From Paenibacillus ehimensis NBRC 15659 (GTDB taxonomy: Bacteria > Bacillota > Bacilli > Paenibacillales > NBRC-103111): 64,000 bases of DNA. Positions 34,185-43,765 of the stretch are shown in pieces. Below the pieces are notes generated by a model, which saw only the letters and a list, made by a program, of their open reading frames with translations, was not told the origin of the DNA and searched no databases. Position 1 is the stretch's first letter; each line of letters opens with the position of its first letter. Position numbers and translations under genes: made by a program. The stretch lies in assembly GCF_004000785.1 (NCBI RefSeq), contig NZ_BILX01000017.1, forward strand, positions 42,821 through 106,820, given 5' to 3'.

Positions 34185-34742
34185 TTAAGCGCGGGAGATG
34201 TATTGGCCCTCGCGGGTGTCGATCAAGAGCACGTCGCCTTCGTTGATGAAGAGCGGCACTTGAACGTTCAAGCCGGTTTCGACTTTCGCGTTCTTGGTCG
34301 CGCCTTGCGCCGTGTTGCCTTTGACGCCCGGCTCGGTTTCGATAACCTTCAGCTCGACGCTGTTCGGCAGGTTGATCCCGAGGATCTCGCCTTGGTAGCT
34401 CATGATGTTGATGTTCATGTTTTCTTTGAGGAAGTTCAGTTCCCACTTGATTTGTTTTTCTTCCAGGTTGATTTGATCGAACGTTTCGGTATCCATGAAC
34501 GTATGCTCTTTACCGCTGGCGTACAGGTACTGCATTTGACGGTTTTCGATGTGAGCGCGGCTCACGTTCTCACCCGCACGGAACGTACGCTCAACGGTGT
34601 TGCCGTTGCGCAGGTTTTTCAGCTTGGAGCGGACGAAGGCAGCGCCTTTACCCGGTTTAACGTGCTGGAAATCGATAACGGTGAACAAGTCGCCGTCTAC
34701 TTCAATGGTCAAGCCTGTTTTAAAATCGTTAACTGAAATCAC
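34185..34742 (-). CDS. efp: Translation elongation factor P
   Basis: 185 residues, the normal length. It rescues ribosomes stalled at polyproline. The tip loop reads [10 protein letters not shown] with the modifiable lysine at about residue 32 (in Bacillus this lysine carries 5-aminopentanol). The C-terminal EF-P signature is [17 protein letters not shown]. Start is GTG 34742 with SD GGGAGG eight bases upstream. It follows the M24 peptidase gene, as in Bacillus. Confidence 0.97.
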   Translation of the reverse strand: MISVNDFKTGLTIEVDGDLFTVIDFQHVKPGKGAAFVRSKLKNLRNGNTVERTFRAGENVSRAHIENRQMQYLYASGKEHTFMDTETFDQINLEEKQIKWELNFLKENMNINIMSYQGEILGINLPNSVELKVIETEPGVKGNTAQGATKNAKVETGLNVQVPLFINEGDVLLIDTREGQYISRA

Positions 34743-34868
34743 TACAAAAACCTCCCTAAAATGTGAGCAGACGACAGTGCCTCAAGCCTTGTAAGAATCA
34801 GTTCCCGGATCGTCCGGACCTATCCTTGCCTTCGCCTTGGTTTATGCCGCTACCAAGTTGCAGTAAAG

Positions 34869-35942
34869 TTATGGTATCACAATCAAGTCTTTGCTGGATT
34901 GTGTTAACCTCCGATTGCCCGTTTCCGTGATGACGATATCGTCCTCGATCCGGACGCCGCCGAAGCCTGGCAAATAAATGCCGGGCTCCACGGTAACCAC
35001 CATGCCCGGAGTCAGTACAACATCGCCCTGCACCGACAGCCGCGGCGCTTCGTGAACTTCCATCCCGAGCCCGTGTCCGGTGCCGTGGCCGAAATGATCG
35101 CCGTAGCCGTAACGCTTGATGATATCGCGTGCGACGGCATCCGCTTCCTTGCCGGTCATTCCCGGCTTGATTCGCTCGAGCGCTTCCATCTGCGCTTCCA
35201 GAACGATCTTATAGATGTCGCGGTGCTTATCCGTCGGCGTACCGACGATGACTGTACGGGTAATGTCGGAACAGTAGCTTTTGTAATAGGCTCCGAAATC
35301 GAGCGTGACAAATTCGCCGGTTCCAATGATTTTGTCGCTGGCTTTGCCGTGCGGCAGCGCAGAGCGTTCGCCGGAGGCAACGATCGTTTCGAACGAAGTC
35401 GAAGCCGCGCCATGCTTGCGTACGAACATTTCGATTTCCAGTGAAATGTCCAGCTCTTTGACCCCGGACTTCAACAGCCCGAGAATGTGGACGAACGTGC
35501 GGTCCGCCAGATCGGCCGCCTGCTGCATGACGGCGATCTCCTCATCGTCCTTGATCATGCGGAGCGACTCGACCAATCCGCCCGTAGGCACGAATTCAAT
35601 CCCGCCGAGCGTTTCGGCGTAGCTGCTGTAAGTGCCGTAGCTGAGGTCGGTTTGTTCGAAGCCGAGCTTGGTAATTCCCCATTTGCGAAGCAGATCGTGG
35701 ACCGATTCCGCGACCTTGGGCCCGTGCTCGATGATCTCGTAGCCTGCCGCTTGCTCCGATGCCTGTGTTACGTAACGAAAGTCGGTCAGCAGTACGGCCC
35801 GATCGGCCGTAAGAAGCACGTAGCCTGCCGATCCGGTGAAGCCCGTCATATATTTCCGGTTCGTCGCATTCGTGATGAGCAGCGCCGGCAAGCCTTTTTG
35901 TTCCAAGAGGCTGCGCAGCCGTCCGATTCGCTGTTGCTGCAT
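34869..35942 (-). CDS. yqhT: M24 Xaa-Pro aminopeptidase-type peptidase
   Basis: 357 residues: an N-terminal creatinase-like domain (LITNATNRKYMTGFTGSAGY) and a pita-bread catalytic domain. The dinuclear metal ligands are visible in LDFGAYYKSYCSDITRT (two Asp), GHGTGHGLGMEVHEAP (His), VEPGIYLPGFGGVR (Glu) and RIEDDIVIT (Glu). It cleaves N-terminal residues before proline. SD GGAGGG precedes the ATG three bases after the aroQ stop. Position between aroQ and efp is conserved with Bacillus. Confidence 0.94.
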   Translation of the reverse strand: MQQQRIGRLRSLLEQKGLPALLITNATNRKYMTGFTGSAGYVLLTADRAVLLTDFRYVTQASEQAAGYEIIEHGPKVAESVHDLLRKWGITKLGFEQTDLSYGTYSSYAETLGGIEFVPTGGLVESLRMIKDDEEIAVMQQAADLADRTFVHILGLLKSGVKELDISLEIEMFVRKHGAASTSFETIVASGERSALPHGKASDKIIGTGEFVTLDFGAYYKSYCSDITRTVIVGTPTDKHRDIYKIVLEAQMEALERIKPGMTGKEADAVARDIIKRYGYGDHFGHGTGHGLGMEVHEAPRLSVQGDVVLTPGMVVTVEPGIYLPGFGGVRIEDDIVITETGNRRLTQSSKDLIVIP

Positions 35943-35945
35943 TTG

Positions 35946-36392
35946 CTATCCCTCCGCGCTATCAATATACTGGACCAGCGCACGCAAGCCCAGCTCGTAG
36001 CTGTTCGCGCCGAAGCCCGCGATTTGGCCCACGGCTACCGGGGCGATGACCGATACGTGGCGGAAGGCTTCCCTTTTATGAATGTTCGAAATATGTACCT
36101 CAACCGTCGGGATGCCTACAGCGCTGATGGCATCGCGGATCGCATAGCTGTAATGCGTGAACGCGCCCGGATTGAACAAGATGCCGGCTTTCTGCCCATA
36201 GGCGGCATGAATGCGGTCGATCAGATCGCCCTCATGATTCGATTGATAGCATTCCAATCCGACCCCGAGCTCCTCCGCCAGCTTGGCCAGCCTGTCCGTT
36301 ATCGATTGAAGCGACAGACTGCCGTAGACGCCGGGCTCCCGGATGCCAAGCATGTTCAAATTCGGTCCGTTCAACAACAAAATGTGCTTCAT
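35946..36392 (-). CDS. aroQ: Type II 3-dehydroquinate dehydratase
   Basis: Shikimate pathway enzyme converting 3-dehydroquinate to 3-dehydroshikimate. Type II signature [19 protein letters not shown] at the start, the catalytic tyrosine in that loop, [30 protein letters not shown] and [17 protein letters not shown] 36392 has a GGGAGG SD and gives 148 aa, the family length; the frame to 36428 is an extension. It is in one leftward unit with the peptidase and efp genes. Confidence 0.97.
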   Translation of the reverse strand: MKHILLLNGPNLNMLGIREPGVYGSLSLQSITDRLAKLAEELGVGLECYQSNHEGDLIDRIHAAYGQKAGILFNPGAFTHYSYAIRDAISAVGIPTVEVHISNIHKREAFRHVSVIAPVAVGQIAGFGANSYELGLRALVQYIDSAEG

Positions 36393-36593
36393 CCGTGAAA
36401 CCTCCCAACCTGATAAATCCGCACACACTTAGCCATTTTACCATAACCTTCCCCGGTTTGAGAACTTTTTTTTGCGGGCTCAGGCGGCCAAATAAAGCGG
36501 TTTTACCAATGTTTAGGTAATCCGAATTGTTCATCAAAGCGTGAAAGAACCGATAGCGCACATTGTGGCGACCGTCTGCAGGCCGGGTGAATT

Positions 36594-37103
36594 TTAGGTT
36601 AGCTCGGGTTCGTCCCGGCTTCTGGCAAACGGCTCCCGTTCCCGCTCGTCCGTAAACTCGAAGCTGATGGAGTAGCCGATAAACAATCCCCAGAGCACAA
36701 ACAGGCATGCTTGAGTCAGAACCGTATTTAGATCCAGATAGGCGATCCAATCCATCATCCCGGTGATCGGTCCGACCAGCAGGAACAAGAACGCCCACCA
36801 GGCGACGCCGTACCCGATTCCGTACCACGGACCGATCGCCTTAGCGAGCATGAGCGTATACAATAAAGCGGCAACGACGGACAGGGCGATAAACGCCAGC
36901 CATCCCAGCATATATCCCCGCCATGTCATCAAGTAAGAATGCTTGTACAAGGGCTCGATCAAAAATCCCGGCGATAGCGAAGTAAAATGAAAATAGTTGG
37001 CCAGCATTTGAACCCCGCCCCAGATCAACCCGGCGAAAAAGCCGATATGTACCGCGAATCTCCATCGATTCGTACGAGGCTTCGCATCGCGTCGGCGATT
37101 CAT
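36594..37103 (-). CDS. yqhR: YqhR-like integral membrane protein
   Basis: About 169 residues with four to five membrane helices (starting FAVHIGFFAGLIWGGVQML) and a charged C-terminus. Its place between yqhQ and aroQ matches Bacillus yqhR, and GPWYGIGYGVAWWAFLF is typical. Function unknown. ATG 37103 with a GGAGGG SD is preferred to the frame start at 37166. Divergent from yqhQ. Confidence 0.85.
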   Translation of the reverse strand: MNRRRDAKPRTNRWRFAVHIGFFAGLIWGGVQMLANYFHFTSLSPGFLIEPLYKHSYLMTWRGYMLGWLAFIALSVVAALLYTLMLAKAIGPWYGIGYGVAWWAFLFLLVGPITGMMDWIAYLDLNTVLTQACLFVLWGLFIGYSISFEFTDEREREPFARSRDEPELT

Positions 37104-37251
37104 GCCCAAATCCCTCCTCGATTTCGGATATCCACTAGTATGTGCAAAAGTTCCACCGATAAACAAGTGGCAATATGACGGCGGATTCGCTAAAATACAG
37201 ATATGGCATCATTTATCGTTATTTATTCATAGTAGAAGAAGGTGTATCGTA

Positions 37252-38178
37252 TTGTCGGAAAAGAATCAGCCAAATGCCATTTACGGCGGCCAAGCCGTGA
37301 TTGAAGGCGTCATGTTTGCCGGCCAGAAGGTGAACGTTACGGCGGTGCGCCGAAAAGATAATTCCATCCATTATCTTGAGGTACCCAGAAAAGAAATCGG
37401 CTGGGTCCAGACGTTGAAGAAAATTCCGCTGATCCGGGGGATTGTCGGGATTGTGGAAGCAAGCGCCAAAGGGGCGCAGCACTTGAATTTTTCGGCGGAG
37501 GTGTTTGCCGAGGAAGAAGGTGTGGTTAAGGAAGAGAAGAAGGAATCGCTGACCGGCAAAATCTCCATGATTCTCGGGGTGGCAGTCGTCGGGATTTTAT
37601 CCTTTTTGTTCGGAAAGTTCGTGTTCACGCTTGTTCCGCCGACGATCGAGCAGATGCTGTTCGGAAGTTTGTTCGAGAACCAGATCGGTCATAACCTGAT
37701 TGAAGGCTTGATCAAGATTATCCTGCTTGTCGGGTATATTTATTTTATTTCGCTTACGCCGATGATCAAACGTTTATTTCAATACCACGGAGCCGAACAT
37801 AAAGTCATTAGCGCATACGAAGCCGGCCTGGAGCTGACCGTCCAGAACGTGCAGAAGTTCAGCACGCTGCATTACCGGTGCGGCAGCAGCTTCATCGTCT
37901 TTACCGTCATCGTCGGCGTCGTCATCTACTCGTTCTTTCAATACGATTCGTTCCTGGAGCGGATCATTCAACGGATCGTGCTGCTTCCGCTTGTGATCGG
38001 CGTGTCTTATGAAGTATTGCGGTTCACCAACAGCCTGCGGGACATTCCGGTGCTTCGTTTCCTCGGCTATCCCGGCCTGTGGCTGCAATTGCTCACGACA
38101 AAAGAACCGGACGATTCCCAAGTGGAAGTATCCATTGCCTCCTTCAACCGGATGCGGGAGCTCGACCGGCAAATTTAA
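37252..38178 (+). CDS. yqhQ: DUF1385 membrane protein YqhQ
   Basis: About 308 residues. The DUF1385 hallmarks are AIYGGQAVIEGVMFAG near the start, IPLIRGIVGIVEA, YHGAEHKVISAYE and LHYRCGSSFI. Four to five membrane helices lie in the central part. The start is TTG 37252 (SD GAAGAAGG), because the frame back to 37102 is not DUF1385-like. Function is not established; histidine and glutamate in GAEHK suggest metal binding. Conserved position next to yqhR. Confidence 0.93.
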   Translation: MSEKNQPNAIYGGQAVIEGVMFAGQKVNVTAVRRKDNSIHYLEVPRKEIGWVQTLKKIPLIRGIVGIVEASAKGAQHLNFSAEVFAEEEGVVKEEKKESLTGKISMILGVAVVGILSFLFGKFVFTLVPPTIEQMLFGSLFENQIGHNLIEGLIKIILLVGYIYFISLTPMIKRLFQYHGAEHKVISAYEAGLELTVQNVQKFSTLHYRCGSSFIVFTVIVGVVIYSFFQYDSFLERIIQRIVLLPLVIGVSYEVLRFTNSLRDIPVLRFLGYPGLWLQLLTTKEPDDSQVEVSIASFNRMRELDRQI

Positions 38179-38201
38179 CCTTAGACAAGGAGGGGTCCTG
38201 C

Positions 38202-38474
38202 ATGAGAAACCGCAACAGCACGGTCGCTTACGTGATTTTCGGCTTGATCGCCATCGGGATACTGGCTAGTATTCTCTCCAATCCGGGCACGTTTATCATC
38301 CCGATTCTCGTATTCGGCGTGATTTTCTTCCTGTACAAGTTCCCGCCGAACCGATGGAGACAACCGAAACGGCCGTCCTCCTCCCGGTTTCAAAAAGGAA
38401 AGCGGCGCAATGCCACGTTCCGCGTCATTCAAGGCAATAAGGACGGCTCGGATGAACCGCCCAAATACCATTGA
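38202..38474 (+). CDS. Small membrane protein at the yqhP position
   Basis: 90 residues: two adjacent hydrophobic helices (about 8-25 and 28-47), then a basic tail with KFPPNRWRQPKRP and KGKRRNATFRVIQG. ATG 38202 has an AAGGAGG SD, 23 bases after yqhQ, so the two are cotranscribed. In Bacillus yqhP occupies this place, but sequence equivalence is not certain. Confidence 0.75.
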   Translation: MRNRNSTVAYVIFGLIAIGILASILSNPGTFIIPILVFGVIFFLYKFPPNRWRQPKRPSSSRFQKGKRRNATFRVIQGNKDGSDEPPKYH

Positions 38475-38492
38475 TTTGTTCGCAACCTTAAA

Positions 38493-38529
38493 AAAGCGGC
38501 AGCCTCTTTCCAAGAGCGCTTGCCGCTTT
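38493..38529. terminator. Bidirectional terminator
   Basis: AAAGCGGCA (38493-38501) pairs with TGCCGCTTT (38521-38529). A T-rich tail follows on the plus strand and an A tract precedes it, so it can serve both the rightward yqhQ unit and the leftward patatin gene. Confidence 0.8.
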
Positions 38530-38538
38530 GTTGTTTTT

Positions 38539-39528
38539 TCAAGCCTTCTTGGAAAAGCGGTTCGGAACCCGGCAGACGTGAGTCAAATAGTTGTGCTTGT
38601 ACTCGGTCATCTTCCAATGCGCGAAAAAGGCATGCGTCGCCCGCTGCCCGGATTCGAACAGCTTCAGGCTTTGCTCGGTCGATATGTCAAAGTCGGTGAT
38701 GCTGACGCCGAGCGTCGGAATTTTGACCGTACGGAACCGGTTGCTTTCTTGGATATACCGGTCGTCGTGCGCCTCCAGCATGGTCGAGAACAAGGCCCGC
38801 ATCATGCTGACCGGACCGTGAATGGCGTTCGGCTGCCCTGTGCCGCGGCCCACCATCTGGAAGCCGATGGTCGGGATCATCTGATCGATCGGCGGCGCTT
38901 CCGTCGAATCGAAGATCCACAGCGGAAAGTTGCTCAGCAAGCCTCCGTCCACGATGTACACGAACTGGTCGATGAATTTTTCTCCCGGGAGACGGTGCTC
39001 GAACGATTTGCGGATGATCACCGGATCGAAGAAATAAGGAATCGCCGTACTCATCCGAACGGCTTTCGCGATCATGAACCGGCGGGGATCGATGCCGTAA
39101 TGAGCGATGTCGTCCGGCAGGACGAGCAATTTGCGGCTGGAGATGTCGGAGGCGATAATGCGAAGCTGATTCGGCTTCAGATCTCCGAACGTGCGAATGC
39201 CCTTGGCCAACAGCAGCTTATGGACCCAATGCTCCAGCGCCTCTCCGGAATACAGGCCTTTCTTGATAAACAAACGGGCCATCGGACCGACCAGCTTCGT
39301 GTCGAAGATTCGGGAGCGCTGCAGGAACGCGCGAAAAGGCGTCGCTTCGATAACCTCCTTCATTTCGTCCGCACGGTATCCCGCCGCGACCAACGAGGCG
39401 ACGATCGCCCCGGAGGACGTGCCCGCCACCTGATGAAACGAATGTCCGAGCTGCTCCACCGCCGACACGGCCCCTGCAAGCGCGATTCCCTTCACGCCTC
39501 CGCCTTCGAACACGGCATTGATTCTCAC
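38539..39528 (-). CDS. Patatin-like phospholipase (YqhO-like)
   Basis: Catalytic dyad and oxyanion hole are visible: GGGVKGIALAGAVSA, the nucleophile elbow GTSSGAIVAS and the Asp in VDGGLLSNFPLW. A predicted cytoplasmic lipid acyl hydrolase of the NTE family. The 329-aa size and position beside mntR match Bacillus yqhO. Its 3' end abuts the shared terminator at 38493. Confidence 0.9.
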   Translation of the reverse strand: MRINAVFEGGGVKGIALAGAVSAVEQLGHSFHQVAGTSSGAIVASLVAAGYRADEMKEVIEATPFRAFLQRSRIFDTKLVGPMARLFIKKGLYSGEALEHWVHKLLLAKGIRTFGDLKPNQLRIIASDISSRKLLVLPDDIAHYGIDPRRFMIAKAVRMSTAIPYFFDPVIIRKSFEHRLPGEKFIDQFVYIVDGGLLSNFPLWIFDSTEAPPIDQMIPTIGFQMVGRGTGQPNAIHGPVSMMRALFSTMLEAHDDRYIQESNRFRTVKIPTLGVSITDFDISTEQSLKLFESGQRATHAFFAHWKMTEYKHNYLTHVCRVPNRFSKKA

Positions 39529-39604
39529 CCCGCATCCCCTCTTCCCCGCAAAATCTCTCCAAGAGTATGTATGAGGCGACGCTTTGTCCTTATGCCTGCA
39601 AAAG

Positions 39605-39628
39605 AAAAAAGCCCCCGATTCTCGGAGA
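39605..39628 (-). terminator. Intrinsic terminator of mntR
   Basis: On the minus strand CTCCGA pairs with TCGGGG across GAA, followed by a T tract (39605-39610). It begins immediately after the mntR stop codon (39630). Confidence 0.75.
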
Positions 39629-39629
39629 C

Positions 39630-40052
39630 TTACGATTCTTCCAGCTCTTTCTTCAGGCGCAGCAGCTCTTCGCCGCGGGTAGTGTCACGTTTGAAATATT
39701 CAAGCAGCGTCTCGATGCAGGTGATGGAGTCCCAGCTCAAGTGATGTTCGATGCCTTCGACGTCCTTATAAATATTTTCTTCCGAAACGCCGATTGTCGT
39801 CAGGAACTCTTCCAGCAGATGATGACGGTCCACCAACCGTTTTCCGACCTTCTGCCCTTTGGACGTCAGTACAAGACCGCGGTATTTTTCGTAAATTAAG
39901 TAGTTGTCTTTGTCGAGCTTCTGAATCATTTTCGTCACCGAAGACGGATGCACTTCTAATCCTTCGGCGATATCGGAAACGCGCGCGTACCCTTTCTCAT
40001 CGATTAATTTATAAATTCGTTCCAAATAATCTTCCATACTGGGCGTAGCCAT
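39630..40052 (-). CDS. mntR: Manganese-dependent transcriptional regulator MntR
   Basis: DtxR-family repressor of Mn uptake. All six Bacillus MntR metal ligands are conserved at the same numbering: D8, E11, H77, E99, E102 and H103. The winged helix includes [19 protein letters not shown]. At 140 aa it lacks the SH3 domain of larger DtxR proteins, as expected. Located next to the patatin gene as in Bacillus (mntR was yqhN). Confidence 0.97.
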   Translation of the reverse strand: MATPSMEDYLERIYKLIDEKGYARVSDIAEGLEVHPSSVTKMIQKLDKDNYLIYEKYRGLVLTSKGQKVGKRLVDRHHLLEEFLTTIGVSEENIYKDVEGIEHHLSWDSITCIETLLEYFKRDTTRGEELLRLKKELEES

Positions 40053-40294
40053 TCCGCGTTCCTCCCGTGTTCCAAAGACGAATCTCGGTAATTTTATGAT
40101 ACACTGATTGATTTATGCAAAGCAAGCCTTTGCTGTGAAAGACAAAAACCTCATGTGCAGCACAGCAAATTCCCATGTGTGCGCACCGAGTGAATGAAGC
40201 ATCCTAAGGTCGTTACAAGCGTTCTTAACTATATCACAGCCGCATTCCGTAAGCAAGTCTGAACCGATTCGTACCACCAGGAGGGATCACGCAC

Positions 40295-41356
40295 ATGGCC
40301 ACCGAGCTGCTCGCGCCCCCGATCCGCCAGACGCAGGTGTTTGTCCCGGAGCTCGTCTATTTTGAGCCCGACGCCCTGGACTACCCCAAAGGCAAGCGAA
40401 TCCATGAATGGGCGCTGAAGGAAGGACTTCCGATCCGCATGACGACGTCTCATAACCGGATCACGAATCTTCCGGGCGAAAGCGATCTGGAGAAATACCG
40501 GATCGCCAAGCGGACGCTGGTCGTCGGCATCCGCAAAACGCTGAAATTCGATACGTCCAAGCCGTCTGCCGAATATGCCATACCGATCGCGACAGGCTGT
40601 ATGGCGCACTGCCATTACTGCTATCTGCAAACGACACTCGGGGCGAAGCCTTATATCCGGGTCTATGTCAATACCGACGATATTCTGAAGCAGGCCAAGC
40701 AGTATATTGAAGAAAGAGCTCCGGAAATTACCCGGTTCGAAGCGGCCTGTACGTCGGACCCGGTCGGGCTTGAGCATATCTCGGGCTCGCTGAAGGAGTA
40801 CATTGAATTTATGGGGCGGGAACCGCTGGGCCGGCTTCGTTTCGTAACGAAATTTCACCATGTGGAACCGCTGCTGGATGCCAAGCATAACGGTCATACC
40901 CGGTTCCGGTTCAGCGTCAATGCCGATTATGTCATCAAAAACTTCGAACCGGCGACCTCCAGCTTCTACGAGCGCATCGAGGCGGCCGGCAAAGTAGCCA
41001 AAGCCGGATATCCGCTTGGCTTCATCATCGCCCCCATTATCTGGCACGAAGGCTGGGAGGAAGGCTACGGCGAACTGCTGCACAAATTGAAAGAGGCCCT
41101 TCCGCCGGAAGCGACCTCTGACTTGACGTTCGAATTGATTCAACACCGGTTTACGAAAACGGCCAAAAATATTATCCACCAGCGCTATCCGAAGACGAAG
41201 CTGGAAATGGACGAAGCCAAACGGAAATACAAATGGGGCCGATGGGGTCAAGGCAAGTACGTCTACCCTGACGAGCAGGCCGCGGCGCTGCGCGAATTCA
41301 TCAGCGAACGCATCTTCACCCATTTTCCGAAGGCGAAGATCGATTATTTCACCTGA
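40295..41356 (+). CDS. splB: Spore photoproduct lyase
   Basis: Radical SAM enzyme that reverses the thymine dimer 'spore photoproduct' during germination. The cluster cysteines form CMAHCHYC (C102, C106, C109, a C-x3-C-x2-C), and the H-atom donor cysteine is in ACTSDPVGLE (C152), 50 residues after C102 as in Bacillus SplB. SD GGAGGG precedes the ATG. It is separated from mntR by a 240-base gap and converges with ccdA, whose stop lies three bases away. No splA-like gene is seen. Confidence 0.96.
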   Translation: MATELLAPPIRQTQVFVPELVYFEPDALDYPKGKRIHEWALKEGLPIRMTTSHNRITNLPGESDLEKYRIAKRTLVVGIRKTLKFDTSKPSAEYAIPIATGCMAHCHYCYLQTTLGAKPYIRVYVNTDDILKQAKQYIEERAPEITRFEAACTSDPVGLEHISGSLKEYIEFMGREPLGRLRFVTKFHHVEPLLDAKHNGHTRFRFSVNADYVIKNFEPATSSFYERIEAAGKVAKAGYPLGFIIAPIIWHEGWEEGYGELLHKLKEALPPEATSDLTFELIQHRFTKTAKNIIHQRYPKTKLEMDEAKRKYKWGRWGQGKYVYPDEQAAALREFISERIFTHFPKAKIDYFT

Positions 41357-41359
41357 GCG

Positions 41360-42076
41360 TCAGCCGATCCAGGAAGGCGTAATTCCCTGCAGCCAGATCG
41401 TGATCCGGGTCATTTGATCCGTGTACAGCAGCACGGCTACGACGAGCATCACGCCTCCGCCTACTTTCATCATGGTAGCGGAATATTTCAAGATCCATTT
41501 GGTTGATCCGATGAAGAACGCAAGAATGAAGAACGGGATCGCGAAGCCAAGCGAATACGCGGAAATGAGCGGCAGCCAGGAATTCGGTTCGGTTGCCGCC
41601 AGCATCAGCATCGCGGACAGAATCGGGCCGATGCAGGGAGACCACCCTGCAGCGAAGCCGATGCCGATCAGCAGCGAGCCGAGGTACCCGGCAGGCCTCG
41701 ACTTGATCTGCAGCTTGCGCTCGCGCATGAGCCACTGCGGCTGGAAAATGCCGAGCAGAAACAGTCCCATCACAAAGATCATGATCGCCGAAATTTGCCG
41801 GAGCAAGTCGCGGTAGTCCAGGAAAGCGTTGGCGATGACGTTGGCCCCGAGTCCCAGCGTATAGAAGATGATAGAGAACCCGAGAATGAAGCTGAGCGTA
41901 TGGGTAATCAGCTTGAACCGGACTTCTTTGGCACTCTGCTCGTCCTTGAGCTTCCCGACGGAAACGCCGGTTATGTAGGACAAATACGAAGGATACAGCG
42001 GCAAGCAGCAGGGCGATATGAAAGAAACGAAGCCTGCCCACAGCGCGATCCAAATGTTAAGTTCCACGGCTACCAT
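41360..42076 (-). CDS. ccdA: Cytochrome c biogenesis/thiol transport membrane protein CcdA
   Basis: Six-helix DsbD-type transmembrane protein of 238 aa that carries reducing power across the membrane. The helix 1 signature is SFISPCCLPLYPSYLSYITG, and helix 4 has GWSPCIGPILSA; both hold the active cysteines. SD AAAGGAG is close to the ATG. It follows znuB by 23 bases and may be cotranscribed with the zinc importer, an odd partnership. Candidate electron donor to the ResA-like protein of the qox unit. Confidence 0.92.
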   Translation of the reverse strand: MVAVELNIWIALWAGFVSFISPCCLPLYPSYLSYITGVSVGKLKDEQSAKEVRFKLITHTLSFILGFSIIFYTLGLGANVIANAFLDYRDLLRQISAIMIFVMGLFLLGIFQPQWLMRERKLQIKSRPAGYLGSLLIGIGFAAGWSPCIGPILSAMLMLAATEPNSWLPLISAYSLGFAIPFFILAFFIGSTKWILKYSATMMKVGGGVMLVVAVLLYTDQMTRITIWLQGITPSWIG

Positions 42077-42099
42077 TCACTCCTTTACCTCTTTGTTCC

Positions 42100-42903
42100 T
42101 TACAAGCGAAGTCCCCGTTTTACCGTCAAAATGCCGATGAGCATCGCGATCAGCACCAGCACGACCGTCGCTCCCGGCGCCAAGTCCCACACGCCTGCAG
42201 AGACAAGTCCGGCAATAACCGCAAGCTCGGAGAACAGGATCGACCAGAAGATCGAATGCTTGAAGCTGCGGGAGACGAGCAGGCTGCAGGCGACCGGAAT
42301 CGTCAGCAGCGAGGACACGAGCAGCGCTCCGACGATTTTGATCGAGACGCTGATGACCAGCGCCGTCAGCATCGTGATCATAATATTATAGAAGCGCAGC
42401 GGCAGGCCGCTCACGCCGGCCGCGTCTTCGTCGAAGAAGAGCAGGAACATTTCTTTGTAATTGATCAGCACGAAAGCCACGACGATGGCCGCCACGCCGC
42501 CGACGACCCAGAGGTCGGTATTGTCCAGCGTGTAAATGCTGCCGAAGAAGTAGCTCATAACGTTAATGTTGAAGCCTTTGCCGATTGTGAACAGCAAGGT
42601 GGCTAGCGCCACGCCGCCCGACATAATAATCGCGATCGATAGCTCGGCATAAGTCTTGTACGCTTTGCGCAGCCGCTCGATGCCGAACGAGGCCAGCAAG
42701 GCGAACAGCAGCCCGACGCCGATCGGGTAAACGTTGATCAAAAATCCGAGCGCGACCCCCGCGATCGATACGTGCGCGAGCGTGTCCCCGATCATCGACA
42801 AGCGGCGCAGCACGAGAAATACGCCCATGAGCGGAGCGGTCAAGCCGATTAACAAGCCGCCGATCAGCGCCCGCTGAAAAAAGTATTCGGTAAAGATATC
42901 CAA
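42100..42903 (-). CDS. znuB: Zinc/manganese ABC transporter permease
   Basis: ABC-3 family permease with eight to nine membrane helices, beginning EYFFQRALIGGLLIGLTAPL, including LRRLSMIGDTLAHVSIAGVA and the late VKIVGALLVSSLLTIPVACS. The TTG at 42903 (SD AGGAGAG) is chosen over the frame start at 42933, which lacks an SD. It is third in the znuA-znuC-znuB unit. Confidence 0.9.
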   Translation of the reverse strand: MDIFTEYFFQRALIGGLLIGLTAPLMGVFLVLRRLSMIGDTLAHVSIAGVALGFLINVYPIGVGLLFALLASFGIERLRKAYKTYAELSIAIIMSGGVALATLLFTIGKGFNINVMSYFFGSIYTLDNTDLWVVGGVAAIVVAFVLINYKEMFLLFFDEDAAGVSGLPLRFYNIMITMLTALVISVSIKIVGALLVSSLLTIPVACSLLVSRSFKHSIFWSILFSELAVIAGLVSAGVWDLAPGATVVLVLIAMLIGILTVKRGLRL

Positions 42904-42957
42904 AGCCAGTTCTCTCCTATCTACCCGCTGCATCCTGCCGTCGTTGTACGGTCAGGG

Positions 42958-43734
42958 TTATACTTCAATCGTCTCTCTAAGCTGCTGCATCGAGTGGGTC
43001 AGATCGGTTTCGCGGCAATTTTCCGGCTCGTGCGTATGCTTGACGTAGAACGATAAGCCGCCGCTCTTCTGCACCGAGTCTTCCCCGAGATACGATTGTA
43101 TCATATCCATATCGTGCGAGACCATGATAAACGTGATGTGGTGATGCTGGTGCATATGGCGGATCATCCGGAAAAAGCCGGCCTGCGTCTCGGCGTCGAT
43201 GCCGACGGTAGGCTCGTCCAGAATAAGCAGCTCCGGGTTGTTGATTAACGCCCGGGCGAGGAATACCCGCTGCTGCTGTCCGCCGGACAATTGGCCGATT
43301 CGCCGGTCCGCCAGATCTTCGATCCGCATCGCGTAGAGCGCGTCGTCCGCCTTGCTGCGCTCCTGCTTGCTCAGACGGCGGAACATATTTTTTTTGCCGA
43401 ACAGCCCGGAGGTCACGACTTCGCGGACGGTAGCCGGAAACAGCGGATTCAACGCATTTTTTTGCGGCACGTATCCGACGCGCTCCCAGTCGCGGAACTG
43501 CTCGATCGGCTGGCCGAAGAGACGGATTTCGCCGCGGGCCGGCTTCAGCAGCCCGACGATCATCTTCAGCAGCGTCGTCTTGCCTGCGCCGTTGGAGCCG
43601 ACCAATCCGACGAAATCGCGCTCCAGGATTGAGAAATTCAAGCCGCTGATCACGGGTTTATTTTCATAAGAAAAAAAGATGTCATCGATCGTGACGATCT
43701 GTTGATGACATCCAAAGCGAGCATTGGTTTGCAT
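42958..43734 (-). CDS. znuC: Zinc/manganese ABC transporter ATPase
   Basis: 258 residues. Walker A GSNGAGKTTL, Q-loop VPQKNALNPLF, signature LSGGQQQRVF, Walker B LLILDEPTVGID and H-loop VSHDMDM. A histidine-rich stretch (HMHQHHHI) lies before the H-loop and could bind metal. SD AAGGAG precedes the ATG, 31 bases after znuA. Confidence 0.93.
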   Translation of the reverse strand: MQTNARFGCHQQIVTIDDIFFSYENKPVISGLNFSILERDFVGLVGSNGAGKTTLLKMIVGLLKPARGEIRLFGQPIEQFRDWERVGYVPQKNALNPLFPATVREVVTSGLFGKKNMFRRLSKQERSKADDALYAMRIEDLADRRIGQLSGGQQQRVFLARALINNPELLILDEPTVGIDAETQAGFFRMIRHMHQHHHITFIMVSHDMDMIQSYLGEDSVQKSGGLSFYVKHTHEPENCRETDLTHSMQQLRETIEV

Positions 43735-43765
43735 GGCAAAGCTCCTTATACGGAAGGTCTCCCTT

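Noticed and set aside
38410..39744. 444-codon rightward frame opposite the patatin gene
   Set aside because: Shadow of the patatin-like phospholipase; it runs through a terminator.
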